The notes under the pieces: model-generated
The model's input: only the letters and a program-made list of their open reading frames with translations
The model's database searches: none
What the model was told of the DNA's origin: nothing
In this document: positions 33,832 to 42,023 of the stretch, in pieces
Layout: each line of letters opens with the position of its first letter
Position numbering within the stretch: position 1 is the first letter of the stretch
NCBI GenBank assembly: GCA_910576995.1
Contig: CAJTLC010000004.1
Coordinates: 98,324 to 162,323 of the forward strand
Direction of reading: 5' to 3'
DNA: 64,000 nucleotides
DNA from: an uncultured Ruminococcus sp.
GTDB taxonomy: Bacteria; Bacillota; Clostridia; Oscillospirales; Ruminococcaceae
Translations under genes and position numbers: made by a program

Positions 33832-33949
33832 AGCCTGTTCAGTATCTTTTTATGTATGGATTTTCGAAAAGATTTTTTTGCCTGACAAGGACGAAGTTCC
33901 GGCGAAAAATCTGCCGAAAAGACGTGCGGAAAAAGATACTGAACAGTCT
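33832..33949. repeat. Palindromic repeat element A (118 bp)
   Basis: The terminal arms agcctgttcagtatcttttt (33832-33851) and the complement at 33930-33949 match at 19 of 20 positions. The core contains CTGCCGAAAAGACGTGCGG near the right arm and GGATTTTCGAAAA near the left. The same core words occur, inverted, in elements C and E. Confidence 0.8.
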
Positions 33950-34018
33950 CTTATAGTTTGGTAATATTATTATAAACGATTTTTAACTTTTCGTCAACAT
34001 TTTTCCCAATTATTTTAC

Positions 34019-34183
34019 TAGGGCTTGTTTGAAAAATCCATACATTTGTCAAAACGCCCATAAATCACTGTCTGCGTCGTCGAAAATCCTCGTCAGGCGA
34101 CAGCCTGCCTTCGGATTTTCTCCTAACATACAGTAATTTCTGTGTATTTTTCCGAATATAGCTATTTTTCAAACAAGCTCTAA
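34019..34183. repeat. Palindromic repeat element B (165 bp)
   Basis: The arms tagggcttgtttgaaaaat (34019-34037) and the complement ending at 34183 differ at one position. The core begins CCATACATTTGTCAAAACG and contains CGTCGTCGAAAATCCTCGTC with an internal hairpin. The core is only partly related to the other copies. Confidence 0.75.
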
Positions 34184-34200
34184 AAAATCTCAAAAAAAGC

Positions 34201-34229
34201 TTGACAAAATTAATTTTGTGTGATAAAAT
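34201..34229 (+). promoter_or_regulatory. Promoter of tRNA-Ala
   Basis: TTGACA (34201-34206), 17 bases and TAAAAT (34224-34229), 11 bases before the mature tRNA 5' end. Confidence 0.8.
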
Positions 34230-34239
34230 TAATTCATAA

Positions 34240-34315
34240 GGGCTTGTAGCTCAGCTGGGAGAGCGCTGCGTTCGCAACGCAGAGGCCGAGGGTTCGATCC
34301 CCTTCAAGTCCACCA
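34240..34315 (+). tRNA. tRNA-Ala (anticodon CGC)
   Basis: The 76-base cloverleaf has acceptor GGGCTTG/CAAGTCC with the G3-U70 pair that identifies alanine tRNA. The D arm is TAGCTCAGCTGGGAGAGC. The anticodon stem is CTGCG/CGCAG with loop TTCGCAA (anticodon CGC). The T arm is GAGGGTTCGATCCCCTT, and CCA is encoded. It is transcribed alone between a promoter and a hairpin at 34347-34370. Confidence 0.96.
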
Positions 34316-34346
34316 TACTTGTGGAACAAAATAGATTCTCCACTTT

Positions 34347-34370
34347 CAAACCGCCTATTTAGGCGGTTTG
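34347..34370 (+). terminator. Hairpin downstream of tRNA-Ala
   Basis: CAAACCGCC (34347-34355) pairs perfectly with GGCGGTTTG (34362-34370), followed by a short T-rich stretch. Confidence 0.75.
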
Positions 34371-34425
34371 TTGGCATTTAAGGGGAGAAAATATATGCTT
34401 TTTTGAGATTTTTGAAAAAAGGTAT

Positions 34426-34692
34426 ATGAACCGATGCAGAAGAATAAAAACCTCACCCTTGGGAGAAAAAGTAGTGTTGCTAAATGAATTTGAATTAACA
34501 TTAGAGTATCAACGCAACGAAAGAGCAATCAACGATTTAATGCTTGAAAATAACATTGCTCATGACGAAGCTTCTATACTTTATTATGAATTAGAGCGTG
34601 TTCACATAAAAATAAAAAGCACGTCTTTTCGGCAAATTTTGACGACTACTGCGTTGAAAATATTTGACGGGCGTCAGCCTATGCATTATTGA
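34426..34692 (+). CDS. Small hypothetical protein with repeat-derived C-terminus (88 aa)
   Basis: The frame encodes NEFELTLEYQRNERAINDLM, then LENNIAHDEASILYYELERV, a helical and acidic pattern that looks protein-like. The ribosome site is poor (AAAGG 5 bases before the ATG). From about residue 56 the DNA (34592-34640) is a damaged copy of the dispersed palindromic repeat (arm TAGAGCGTGTTCACATAAAA and core GCACGTCTTTTCGGCAAATT). The last 30 residues are therefore not original. It is either a truncated gene or a chance frame. Its stop overlaps the promoter of the next operon. Confidence 0.35.
   Translation: MNRCRRIKTSPLGEKVVLLNEFELTLEYQRNERAINDLMLENNIAHDEASILYYELERVHIKIKSTSFRQILTTTALKIFDGRQPMHY
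34592..34640 (+). repeat. Partial copy of the palindromic repeat family (F)
   Basis: A left arm (TAGAGCGTGTTCACATAAAA) and the core word GCACGTCTTTTCGGCAAATT are present, as in element E. The right arm is missing. Confidence 0.65.
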
Positions 34693-34693
34693 T

Positions 34694-34722
34694 TTGCAAA
34701 TGAATATGAAATGTGCTATAAT
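34694..34722 (+). promoter_or_regulatory. Promoter of the GH95-GH26 operon
   Basis: TTGCAA (34694-34699), 17 bases and TATAAT (34717-34722), 37 bases before the GH95 start. AT-rich ACAATATACCATTATAG follows, but no clear operator is seen. Confidence 0.7.
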
Positions 34723-34758
34723 AACAATATACCATTATAGCAGAACAGGAGAAATGAT

Positions 34759-37074
34759 ATGACGGAAACTTTACTTAAATACAATAAGCCTGCCGAGAAT
34801 TTCAACGAAGCTCTTCCTGTTGGAAACGGGCGAATCGGCGGTATGATATACGGAAAGCCTGCCGGCGAGATAATTAACCTTAACGAGGATTCTATCTGGT
34901 CGGGCGGACTTCGTCACCGCGTGAATCCCGACGCCCGCGAGGGTCTTGCCGAGGTGAGGGAACTTATCCGCATGGGAGATATAAAAGCGGCTGAAAAGGC
35001 GGCTTTTGAGAAAATGCAGGGGGTTACGCCGAATATGCGTCATTATATGCCGCTTGGCGATATCCATATCAATATGGAACTTGGCGGAAAAGCGAAAAAT
35101 TACGTTCGCACTCTCGATCTTTCAACTGCCGTTACCGACGTGAAATTTACCGTTGGCGAGCATGAATTTACCAGAAGCATATTCTGTTCCGCACCCGACG
35201 AGGTCATGGTCATCGACATACATGGCGATACTCCGAAAAGCGTTTCGCTGGAATGTTTCATCGACGGAAGAGACGATTATTACGACGACAACCGTCCCTG
35301 CGCCGAAAATATGATCCTTTATAACGGCGGAACGGGCAGCCGCGACGGAATATTTTTCGCAGCCTGCCTTGGCGCTGCTGCAAACGGAGGAGAATTGAAA
35401 ACGCTGGGCGGAAAAATATGCGTAAAAAATGCCGATTCGGTAATGCTTATAATTTCTGTCCGCACGAGTTTTTACAGCGAAAATTACGAAGAATCCGCCG
35501 TAGTGGACGCCGAAATGGCTCTGCAATGCAGTTATGACGAACTTTATTTTCGCCATATCAGCGACTATAAGGAGCTTTTCGACCGCGTTGAACTGAATCT
35601 GCCTGATAATACCGATGAAAACCTTTCCGAACTTTATACCGACGAACGGCTTGTGAGATTAAAGGGCGACGAAATGAACAGCAAGGACTGCGCGCGGCTT
35701 ATCCATGACAATAAACTGATAGAACTTTACTTCAATTACGGGCGTTATCTTATGATCTCCGCAAGTCGTCCCGGAACGCAGCCAATGAATTTGCAGGGTA
35801 TCTGGAATCAGGATATGCTGCCTGCATGGGGAAGCCGCTATACTCTCAACGTTAATACGGAGATGAATTACTGGTGCGCCGAAAGCTGCGGCCTTTCGGA
35901 ATGTCATCTGCCCCTTTTCTCGCTTCTTGAGCGCGTATGCGAAAACGGAAGAGTTACAGCCCGTGAAATGTACGGCGCGGAACGCGGTTTTGTATGCCAC
36001 CATAGTACCGATATATGGGGCGATACCGCTCCGCAGGATACCCATGCTCCCGCAAGTCTCTGGGTAACAGGCGGAGCATGGCTTGCGCTGCATATATTCG
36101 AACATTACGAATATACGCAGGATAAGGAATTTCTTGCGGAGAAATATTATATTCTGAAAGAAGCCGCGGAATTTTTTGTGAATTTCCTTATCGAGGACGA
36201 AGAGGGATATCTGGTGACTTGTCCGTCGGTTTCGCCCGAAAATACCTATCTTAACGAAAACGGCGTGAAAGGAAGTCTTTGCGCAGGGCCGTCGATGGAT
36301 TCGCAGATAATCACCGTGCTTTTTGAAGACGTTGTAAAGGCTGCGGAAATTCTCGGAAGAGACAGTGATTTTTCCGAAAAATTATCTGCGATCCTGCCGC
36401 GCATACATCAGCCTGAGATCGGAAAATACGGTCAAATCAAGGAATGGGCTGTGGATTACGATGAAACGGAAGTCGGACACCGTCATGTTTCGCAGCTTTT
36501 CGCGCTTCATCCCGCCGACCTTATAACTCCCGTAAAAACGCCGAAATTAGCCGACGCCGCAAGAGCTACTCTCGTTCGCAGGCTTATTCACGGCGGAGAT
36601 CATACGTGCTGGAGCTGCGCCTGGATAACTAATATGTGGGCAAGGCTTCACGACGGCAATATGGTTTATGAAAATCTGAAAAAGCTGCTTACCAATTTTG
36701 TTTATCCGAATATGCTCGGTATGAATCCGCCGTTCAGAATCGACGGGAATTTCGGCGGCACGGCTGCTGTTGCGGAGGCTCTTCTGCAATGCGTCGGAGG
36801 CGAAATAATTCTTCTTCCCGCAGTTCCCGATGAGTGGAGCGAAGGAAGCGCACGCGGTTTGCGCGCTAAGGGAGGTTTTGAGATAGATATGGAATGGAAC
36901 GGCGGAAAACTGAAAACTGCTTCCATAACTTCGGGTATGGGCGGCGAATGCCGTTTGCGTATAAACGGCGTGGCAAGCATTGTATGCGGCGGCGAGACCG
37001 TCCGCTCCAGAATCGAGGACGGAGCGATAATTTTCCCGACCGACGCTGAAAAAACATATATCGTGAAAACCTGA
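34759..37074 (+). CDS. GH95-family glycoside hydrolase (alpha-L-fucosidase or alpha-L-galactosidase)
   Basis: The 771-residue protein has the GH95 N-terminal beta-domain (LPVGNGRIGGMIYGKPAGE, LNEDSIWSGGL), an alpha6/alpha6 barrel and a C-terminal beta-domain. Expected active-site regions are LNVNTEMNYW near residue 365 (Asn pair), EVGHRHVSQLFALHP near 567 (general acid Glu) and RIDGNFGGTAAVAE near 661 (Asp). GH95 enzymes invert alpha-1,2-linked L-fucose or L-galactose; which sugar cannot be decided. There is no signal peptide, so it acts in the cytosol on imported oligosaccharides. It heads an operon with the GH26 lipoprotein (20-base gap). Confidence 0.92.
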   Translation: MTETLLKYNKPAENFNEALPVGNGRIGGMIYGKPAGEIINLNEDSIWSGGLRHRVNPDAREGLAEVRELIRMGDIKAAEKAAFEKMQGVTPNMRHYMPLGDIHINMELGGKAKNYVRTLDLSTAVTDVKFTVGEHEFTRSIFCSAPDEVMVIDIHGDTPKSVSLECFIDGRDDYYDDNRPCAENMILYNGGTGSRDGIFFAACLGAAANGGELKTLGGKICVKNADSVMLIISVRTSFYSENYEESAVVDAEMALQCSYDELYFRHISDYKELFDRVELNLPDNTDENLSELYTDERLVRLKGDEMNSKDCARLIHDNKLIELYFNYGRYLMISASRPGTQPMNLQGIWNQDMLPAWGSRYTLNVNTEMNYWCAESCGLSECHLPLFSLLERVCENGRVTAREMYGAERGFVCHHSTDIWGDTAPQDTHAPASLWVTGGAWLALHIFEHYEYTQDKEFLAEKYYILKEAAEFFVNFLIEDEEGYLVTCPSVSPENTYLNENGVKGSLCAGPSMDSQIITVLFEDVVKAAEILGRDSDFSEKLSAILPRIHQPEIGKYGQIKEWAVDYDETEVGHRHVSQLFALHPADLITPVKTPKLADAARATLVRRLIHGGDHTCWSCAWITNMWARLHDGNMVYENLKKLLTNFVYPNMLGMNPPFRIDGNFGGTAAVAEALLQCVGGEIILLPAVPDEWSEGSARGLRAKGGFEIDMEWNGGKLKTASITSGMGGECRLRINGVASIVCGGETVRSRIEDGAIIFPTDAEKTYIVKT

Positions 37075-37094
37075 CGACATGATCGGAGGACATT

Positions 37095-38918
37095 ATGAAG
37101 CTTAACAAAATTATTTCAATTGCCGCCGCCGCGATGTTTGCGATGACTGCGATAACAGGCTGCGGCAATAAGACGAAGAAGAGCGATAGCAGCAGCGACA
37201 TAGTTATTGAGGAGGTAGAACCTACGGAAACGGACGATTCGTCATCGTCGGAAACTTCTGCGGAAACGTTCCCCGACTACCCTATTTCTTATCCGGAGAT
37301 CGAGAAAAAGCGAACGGGAGATATTTACGAGGCGGAGGACGCTAAATTAAGTATGGGACTGGTGATCGACGGCACGCCTCTGGACGAGAACGAAGAGGGC
37401 AGCGTTTCTGAAGAAACCACGGCTGCGTCCGAATCCGGAAATTCTTCCGAAAGCGACGAAAAAAAGCCGAAATACAGCGGCGGATGCTGCGTTACGGGAT
37501 TCAAGCCCGACGGCAGTACCAGCGTTACTTTTGAGGTCGAAGCGCCCAGCAATCAGCATTACGACCTCGCGTTCAGCATTTCTTCCGAACGTCTTGTGGA
37601 TTGCCGCGTTGCATTGAACGGCACGGAGATAAGCAAATTCAAGACCATGAACGACGGAGAATTCACGCTTATCACACTATACGGAGTTTTTCTGGTCAAG
37701 GGTAAATCGGAAATAGAACTTCGTCCCGAAAACGGCAATCTGAAGCTGGATTATCTCAAATTGGCGAACAATACTTCGCTTAGTTCTATCCGATACGACG
37801 CCGAGGGCGATCTTGCCAATAAGGAGGCAGGAGAATCTGCAAAGGAACTTATGACTTTTCTTACGGAAAATTACGGTAAATATACTCTTACGGGGCAGTA
37901 CGCTTCGAATGAAAAAAATGAGGAACTTGAACTGGTATACCGCACCACGGGAAAATATCCCGCTATACGTTTTTCGGCTATGCATACTTCCGGAACTTCA
38001 TTCGACAGCACGTTTAAGGATATCGACGCCTGCGCGGAATGGCATAGAAAGGGCGGCATCGTCGGCTTGATGTGGTATTGGGAAGCGCCGTCGAAAAAGC
38101 CGTCGGTCTATGCGAAAGATACGGATTTCAAACTTTCCGAAGCCGTTACCGATACGGAACTTGCAATGCTTACGCAGGAGGAGATACGCGGTCTTTACGG
38201 AGAGGGAAAAATTTCCGAGCAGTGTTACGGCGTCATGCTTGATATCGACAATATGGCAGGTCAGCTAATGTCGCTGAAAAACAAGGGCGTTCCCGTTTTA
38301 TGGCGGCCGCTCCATGAAAGCTACGGCGACTGGTTCTGGTGGGGAGCGAGCGGCGTGGACGCCTATAAATGGCTATGGAATTTAATGTATAAGCGTTACA
38401 CGGAATATTTCGAACTGGACAACCTCATCTGGGTATGGAACGGGCAGAGCGAAAGCACTCTCGTTGACAAAAATACGTTCGATATTGCGTCGCTTGACAT
38501 TTATATGCAGCCCGACAAGGACTACGGCAGCCGTTATGAGCAGTTCCTTGCGCTTCAGAAGATCGTTGGCAAGGAGAAGCTTATCGCCCTTAGCGAGTGC
38601 AGCGTAGTTCCCGATATTGACGCTTCATTCCGCGATAATGCCGTGTGGTCGTTCTTCGGTTTATGGTATGGAAAATATCTGCGGAACGATGAAAATGAAT
38701 TTGCAGAGACGTATATTTCGCGTGATAATTTTATTCATGTTTATAATTCCGACGGAGCAATAACTTTAGATGAACTTATAAAGCTGCGCGGAGGCGAAGA
38801 GTTGATTCCCGAATACGATCCTTCGGAAACTACCGATTCTCCTAAAACCACAACTTCCGCAGCGGCTTCGGAATCAAATGAAAATACCGAAACTACGGCG
38901 AATACCGAAGCGGAATGA
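37095..38918 (+). CDS. GH26 beta-mannanase-like lipoprotein
   Basis: The 607-residue protein starts with a lipoprotein signal peptide (AITGC lipobox, Cys23) and a Ser/Glu-rich spacer. A CBM35-like region follows (DIYEAEDAKLSMG…, about 78-225), then a GH26 catalytic domain (about 250-560). The acid/base motif RPLHESYGDWFWWG is near residue 407, and the nucleophile lies in IALSECSVVPD near 500. GH26 enzymes cleave beta-1,4-mannans. An acidic/Thr-rich C-terminal tail ends it. It is displayed on the cell surface, so it would make oligosaccharides outside while GH95 works inside. Confidence 0.92.
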   Translation: MKLNKIISIAAAAMFAMTAITGCGNKTKKSDSSSDIVIEEVEPTETDDSSSSETSAETFPDYPISYPEIEKKRTGDIYEAEDAKLSMGLVIDGTPLDENEEGSVSEETTAASESGNSSESDEKKPKYSGGCCVTGFKPDGSTSVTFEVEAPSNQHYDLAFSISSERLVDCRVALNGTEISKFKTMNDGEFTLITLYGVFLVKGKSEIELRPENGNLKLDYLKLANNTSLSSIRYDAEGDLANKEAGESAKELMTFLTENYGKYTLTGQYASNEKNEELELVYRTTGKYPAIRFSAMHTSGTSFDSTFKDIDACAEWHRKGGIVGLMWYWEAPSKKPSVYAKDTDFKLSEAVTDTELAMLTQEEIRGLYGEGKISEQCYGVMLDIDNMAGQLMSLKNKGVPVLWRPLHESYGDWFWWGASGVDAYKWLWNLMYKRYTEYFELDNLIWVWNGQSESTLVDKNTFDIASLDIYMQPDKDYGSRYEQFLALQKIVGKEKLIALSECSVVPDIDASFRDNAVWSFFGLWYGKYLRNDENEFAETYISRDNFIHVYNSDGAITLDELIKLRGGEELIPEYDPSETTDSPKTTTSAAASESNENTETTANTEAE

Positions 38919-38931
38919 AAGGGGGGCGGTC

Positions 38932-40254
38932 ATGCTGGATTTTAACGATATTAAAAATGCGGCGGAATATGAACAGTGCGGCGGCGCGGAGTATTTCGAA
39001 AAAATGTACAGAGAAATTCAAAAAAGCGGATGCAAAACCGTCTGTTTTAAAATATTTGGAACGCTCATACTGCCGCCGTTTTCGGACAGCGGGGAATTAT
39101 TTCTTCTTATGGAGGAAGATTTTCGCAGAATTTACGGCGGCAGCGAAAGTTTCGTTCAGCTGAGAACTATTTCCGAGAATATTGCCCGAAAAAAATTCAG
39201 TGGAAAATGCAGCGTAACTATAGGGCAGATCTATGATATTCTCATGAAAAAAACCGGGATTTCACAGGAAGAGCGCGATATGCTTATGGAGCAGGAATGC
39301 AGGCTTTTTTCTGAAATGTCCTACTTCAACTGCGGAGGATGCAGCCTTTACAGAATGACCGCGCGCGGAAAACAGCGTATTATCGTGGCTGCCGATACGA
39401 TATATCCTCGAAACGTCGTTGTGGATATTCTGAAAAAGTGGAAGATTTCGGGTTATGATTCGCTTATCATGACTTCCGAAGTGAACGTTGGCGTGAATGC
39501 CGATGAAGCTGTTTTTGCCGATATTATGGGAAAATCAAAGTGTTCTCCGCAAAAACTTATGAATATCGGAACAGACGTTCACGCAGATGTGGAGATTCCC
39601 ATAATGAAAGGCGCAAAAGCACTGATGATAACCGATCCCGACGCAGGCATGATAAAATCGGGGCGGCTTTGGGGTTACGTACGCGACAGGCTTATTTACG
39701 ATCACGATCAGCCGGAATATCTTGCGCTTAACGGCGCGTTTTCGATATACGGCGGCTATATTTTTTCACAGCCATGCCCAAAAACGGTTCGCAGCGATTT
39801 TTGCGGCGATCCTTTTAAATTGGGCTACATCGTATTCGGAACGCTTTCGCTTGCGGAAAATTTCGACCCTAATTCCGAAATTCAGCGCGCGCTTACTGCC
39901 TCGCTTCAATTATCCGACGAAATGAGAGCGGGAGCGGAAGCGTTTAAAAGGCAATTTTCGCTTCATTATGACGATATTATCAAAAAATTCGGCGCAAAAG
40001 GCTGTGAAATACCGCTGGAATTCATAGAACGGCACTGCGCTTCTGCGGACAGACAGTTGTTTAGAGAATATTTAGAGCCGAAAATTTACGAGAAATGGGA
40101 AAAATCAGTCTCCGAACCGAAAATTGCGCCCGTAGGGAAAAAAGCTGTTAAGCAAAATTTTGCGTCGCGTCTTGCTGATAAAATGTTTCCGCCGGGTACG
40201 AAAGTTCGCAATATGGCAGACGGAATGCTTATAAAAATGAAAGGCAGGCGATAA
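38932..40254 (+). CDS. HAD-like protein without catalytic aspartates
   Basis: The 440-residue protein has the layout of HAD-superfamily proteins found beside glycosyltransferase genes. An N-terminal motif I region, a cap, then SLIMTSEVNVGVNADEAVFA and LMNIGTDVHADVEIPIMKGA (motifs III/IV region) are visible, with a helical C-terminus ending in a basic tail. In motif I the usual FDxFDTLL reads CFKIFGTLILPPF, so both catalytic Asp are replaced (Lys and Gly). It is probably a non-catalytic relative. The start at 38932 follows GGGGGG with good spacing, 13 bases after the GH26 stop, so the three genes form one operon. Confidence 0.7.
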   Translation: MLDFNDIKNAAEYEQCGGAEYFEKMYREIQKSGCKTVCFKIFGTLILPPFSDSGELFLLMEEDFRRIYGGSESFVQLRTISENIARKKFSGKCSVTIGQIYDILMKKTGISQEERDMLMEQECRLFSEMSYFNCGGCSLYRMTARGKQRIIVAADTIYPRNVVVDILKKWKISGYDSLIMTSEVNVGVNADEAVFADIMGKSKCSPQKLMNIGTDVHADVEIPIMKGAKALMITDPDAGMIKSGRLWGYVRDRLIYDHDQPEYLALNGAFSIYGGYIFSQPCPKTVRSDFCGDPFKLGYIVFGTLSLAENFDPNSEIQRALTASLQLSDEMRAGAEAFKRQFSLHYDDIIKKFGAKGCEIPLEFIERHCASADRQLFREYLEPKIYEKWEKSVSEPKIAPVGKKAVKQNFASRLADKMFPPGTKVRNMADGMLIKMKGRR

Positions 40255-40510
40255 TTTGCGGATAAATTCGACCCGTTTCGGCGGCTGAATTTGCATTTTT
40301 CGGCATCAACAGCGCGATCTGACAGGTTCTGATAAGCATTCCGCATTTTCATTCAGCTTCGACCTCAGCGTACATTCGGCAGATTATTCAAGATTTTCCG
40401 CTATAAATAAGCACAATATCCTAAAAATATTTGTTGTAATGTGTACCTCATATGTGATAAGATAGAATCATGGAAAAAAACCAAAAAAGATCTATTACGG
40501 AGGTAAAAAA

Positions 40511-41266
40511 ATGAACAGCAAAATAAAGGTACTTATCGGGGACGATTCGGCAGGAACGGGAGTAAGCGTTGCAAACAAGCTTCGTGAAAGAGGAATGTAC
40601 GCCTATACGCGCCGTAAGGACTCCAACGTTATCGTGGATTCCATAAGAAACGATCCGCCCGACGCAGCCGTTCTTGATATTACGGCTCAGAACGGAGACG
40701 CTGTTACTATTATGAAGAAAGTTCGCGAACTCGGGGTAAAATTCCCTGCATTCATTATAACTTCTGCTTTTGACAACGAATTTATAGAGCGGCAGGTCAT
40801 GGAAAACGGAGCGTCAAAATTTCTGCTGAAGCCTTACGACGCCGACGACCTGTTCAGCGCGATAAGCTCGGCTCTCGGCGACAAGGCAAACAGTCTCAGC
40901 GACGATATGGAGATAGTTGTGACAGATATTATACATCAGCTTGGCGTTCCGGCGCATATCAAGGGTTATCACTATCTGCGCACGGCGATACTTTATTCGA
41001 TAGAGGACAAGACCTTGCTTGAAAGCATCACGAAGCTGCTTTATCCGACGGTCGCGGCGATTTACGACACGACTTCTTCAAGAGTTGAGCGCGCTATCCG
41101 TCATGCAATTGAGATCGCATGGGACAGAGGAAATGTTGATACGCTGAATTCATTCTTCGGATATACCGTGGATACGGGCAAGGGCAAGCCTACAAATTCG
41201 GAGTTTATCGCCCTTATTACGGACAAACTTCGCCTGAGATACAAATCTGTTCTCAGAAAAGTATAA
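40511..41266 (+). CDS. spo0A: Sporulation response regulator Spo0A
   Basis: The 251-residue protein has a receiver domain (IKVLIGDDSAGTGVSVANKL, phosphorylated Asp in AAVLDITAQNGD near residue 56, Lys in FLLKPYDADDL) and a Spo0A-type DNA-binding domain. The latter includes VTDIIHQLGVPAHIKGYHYL, LLYPTVAAIYDTTSSRVERA and RHAIEIAWDRGNVDTLNSFF. Phospho-Spo0A starts sporulation by binding 0A boxes. GGAGG precedes the ATG. The 256-base region before it (40255-40510) holds a weak candidate promoter (TTGTAA-18-TAAGAT) and nothing else I can support. It implies a spore-forming ancestry. Confidence 0.95.
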   Translation: MNSKIKVLIGDDSAGTGVSVANKLRERGMYAYTRRKDSNVIVDSIRNDPPDAAVLDITAQNGDAVTIMKKVRELGVKFPAFIITSAFDNEFIERQVMENGASKFLLKPYDADDLFSAISSALGDKANSLSDDMEIVVTDIIHQLGVPAHIKGYHYLRTAILYSIEDKTLLESITKLLYPTVAAIYDTTSSRVERAIRHAIEIAWDRGNVDTLNSFFGYTVDTGKGKPTNSEFIALITDKLRLRYKSVLRKV

Positions 41267-41316
41267 TAGCCTGTTCTGCATCGAATGCGAACAGACTGCA
41301 AGGAGGAATATTAATT

Positions 41317-41826
41317 ATGTCATTCAAAAAAATCGATATTTCGGAATTAAGCTTCAATCCTTTTGAAAAGATCGGAAAGGAATGGATGCTTCTGACGGGC
41401 GGCAGCGTTGAGAATTTCAACACGATGACCGCTTCATGGGGGCAGCTGGGCGTTATCTGGAATAAAAACGTTCTCACCTGTTACATTCGCCCGAATCGCT
41501 ATACATATGATTTTGTCGAGCGTTCGGAATGCTTTACGGCTTCGTTTTTCGGGGAAGAATTCCGCAAGGCGCTGTCTTTCTGCGGTTCGCATTCGGGAAG
41601 AGACTGCGATAAAATGGCAGAAACAGGTCTTGTTCCTGTTGAACTGGATGGCTGCACCGGATTTGAACAGGCGGATATGGTTATGGTCTGCCGCAAGCTG
41701 TACAGCTACGATCTCCGGGAAGAGGGCTTCCTCACAAACGACGGACTGCCCGAGAAATTCTTCGGTACAGACCCCTATCATCGCGCTTATATTGCGGAGA
41801 TTGTGGGAGTTTATGTGAAAGAATAA
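41317..41826 (+). CDS. Flavin reductase-like (flavoredoxin-type) protein
   Basis: The 169-residue protein fits the FMN-binding split-barrel flavin reductase-like family. It shows WMLLTGGSVENFNTMTASWG near the N-terminus, LTCYIRPNRYTYDFVERSEC in the middle, and FTASFFGEEFRKALSFCGSH with the GSHSGRD turn. Such proteins bind FMN and pass electrons to partners, and their substrates vary. AAGGAGG precedes the ATG. It stands 50 bases after spo0A in the same orientation and is followed by a multi-hairpin element. Confidence 0.85.
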   Translation: MSFKKIDISELSFNPFEKIGKEWMLLTGGSVENFNTMTASWGQLGVIWNKNVLTCYIRPNRYTYDFVERSECFTASFFGEEFRKALSFCGSHSGRDCDKMAETGLVPVELDGCTGFEQADMVMVCRKLYSYDLREEGFLTNDGLPEKFFGTDPYHRAYIAEIVGVYVKE

Positions 41827-41871
41827 GTTCATTTTGTTCCCATTTCAAGCAGGATGACTATAACCGCAGAC

Positions 41872-41976
41872 GATGTCCCCGCCCTTAGGCGGCGAACATC
41901 TTTAGATTCAGTTGGAGATACAATCTCCAACTGAATCCGGCTTACTATCGTAAGCCGTCTGCTTGTTGAAAGCAGA
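41872..41976. repeat. Multi-hairpin palindromic element
   Basis: Four consecutive hairpins lie in about 105 bases. GATGT..CCGCC/GGCGG..ACATC spans 41872-41900. A perfect 15-bp stem GATTCAGTTGGAGAT/ATCTCCAACTGAATC (41905-41919 and 41923-41937) has a 3-base loop. CGGCTTAC/GTAAGCCG spans 41938-41957, and TCTGCTT/AAGCAGA spans 41958-41976. No coding frame is present. It could be a structured RNA, a terminator array, or a non-autonomous IS200/IS605-like palindromic unit. Confidence 0.7.
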
Positions 41977-41990
41977 GCTTTGAACAAAAA

Positions 41991-42014
41991 AAGACTGCCG
42001 TTTCAGGCAGTCTT
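41991..42014. terminator. Bidirectional terminator between flavin reductase and pssA
   Basis: AAGACTGCC (41991-41999) pairs perfectly with GGCAGTCTT (42006-42014), with A and T runs on the two sides. Confidence 0.85.
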
Positions 42015-42023
42015 TTGCATTAT

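Noticed and set aside
34240..34315. tRNA-Ala as an integration site for a mobile element
   Set aside because: No copy of the tRNA 3' end and no integrase were found nearby. Flanking sequences are palindromic repeats and a terminator.
40511..41266. Plain response regulator of a local two-component system
   Set aside because: The C-terminal domain matches the Spo0A DNA-binding domain and no sensor kinase is adjacent.
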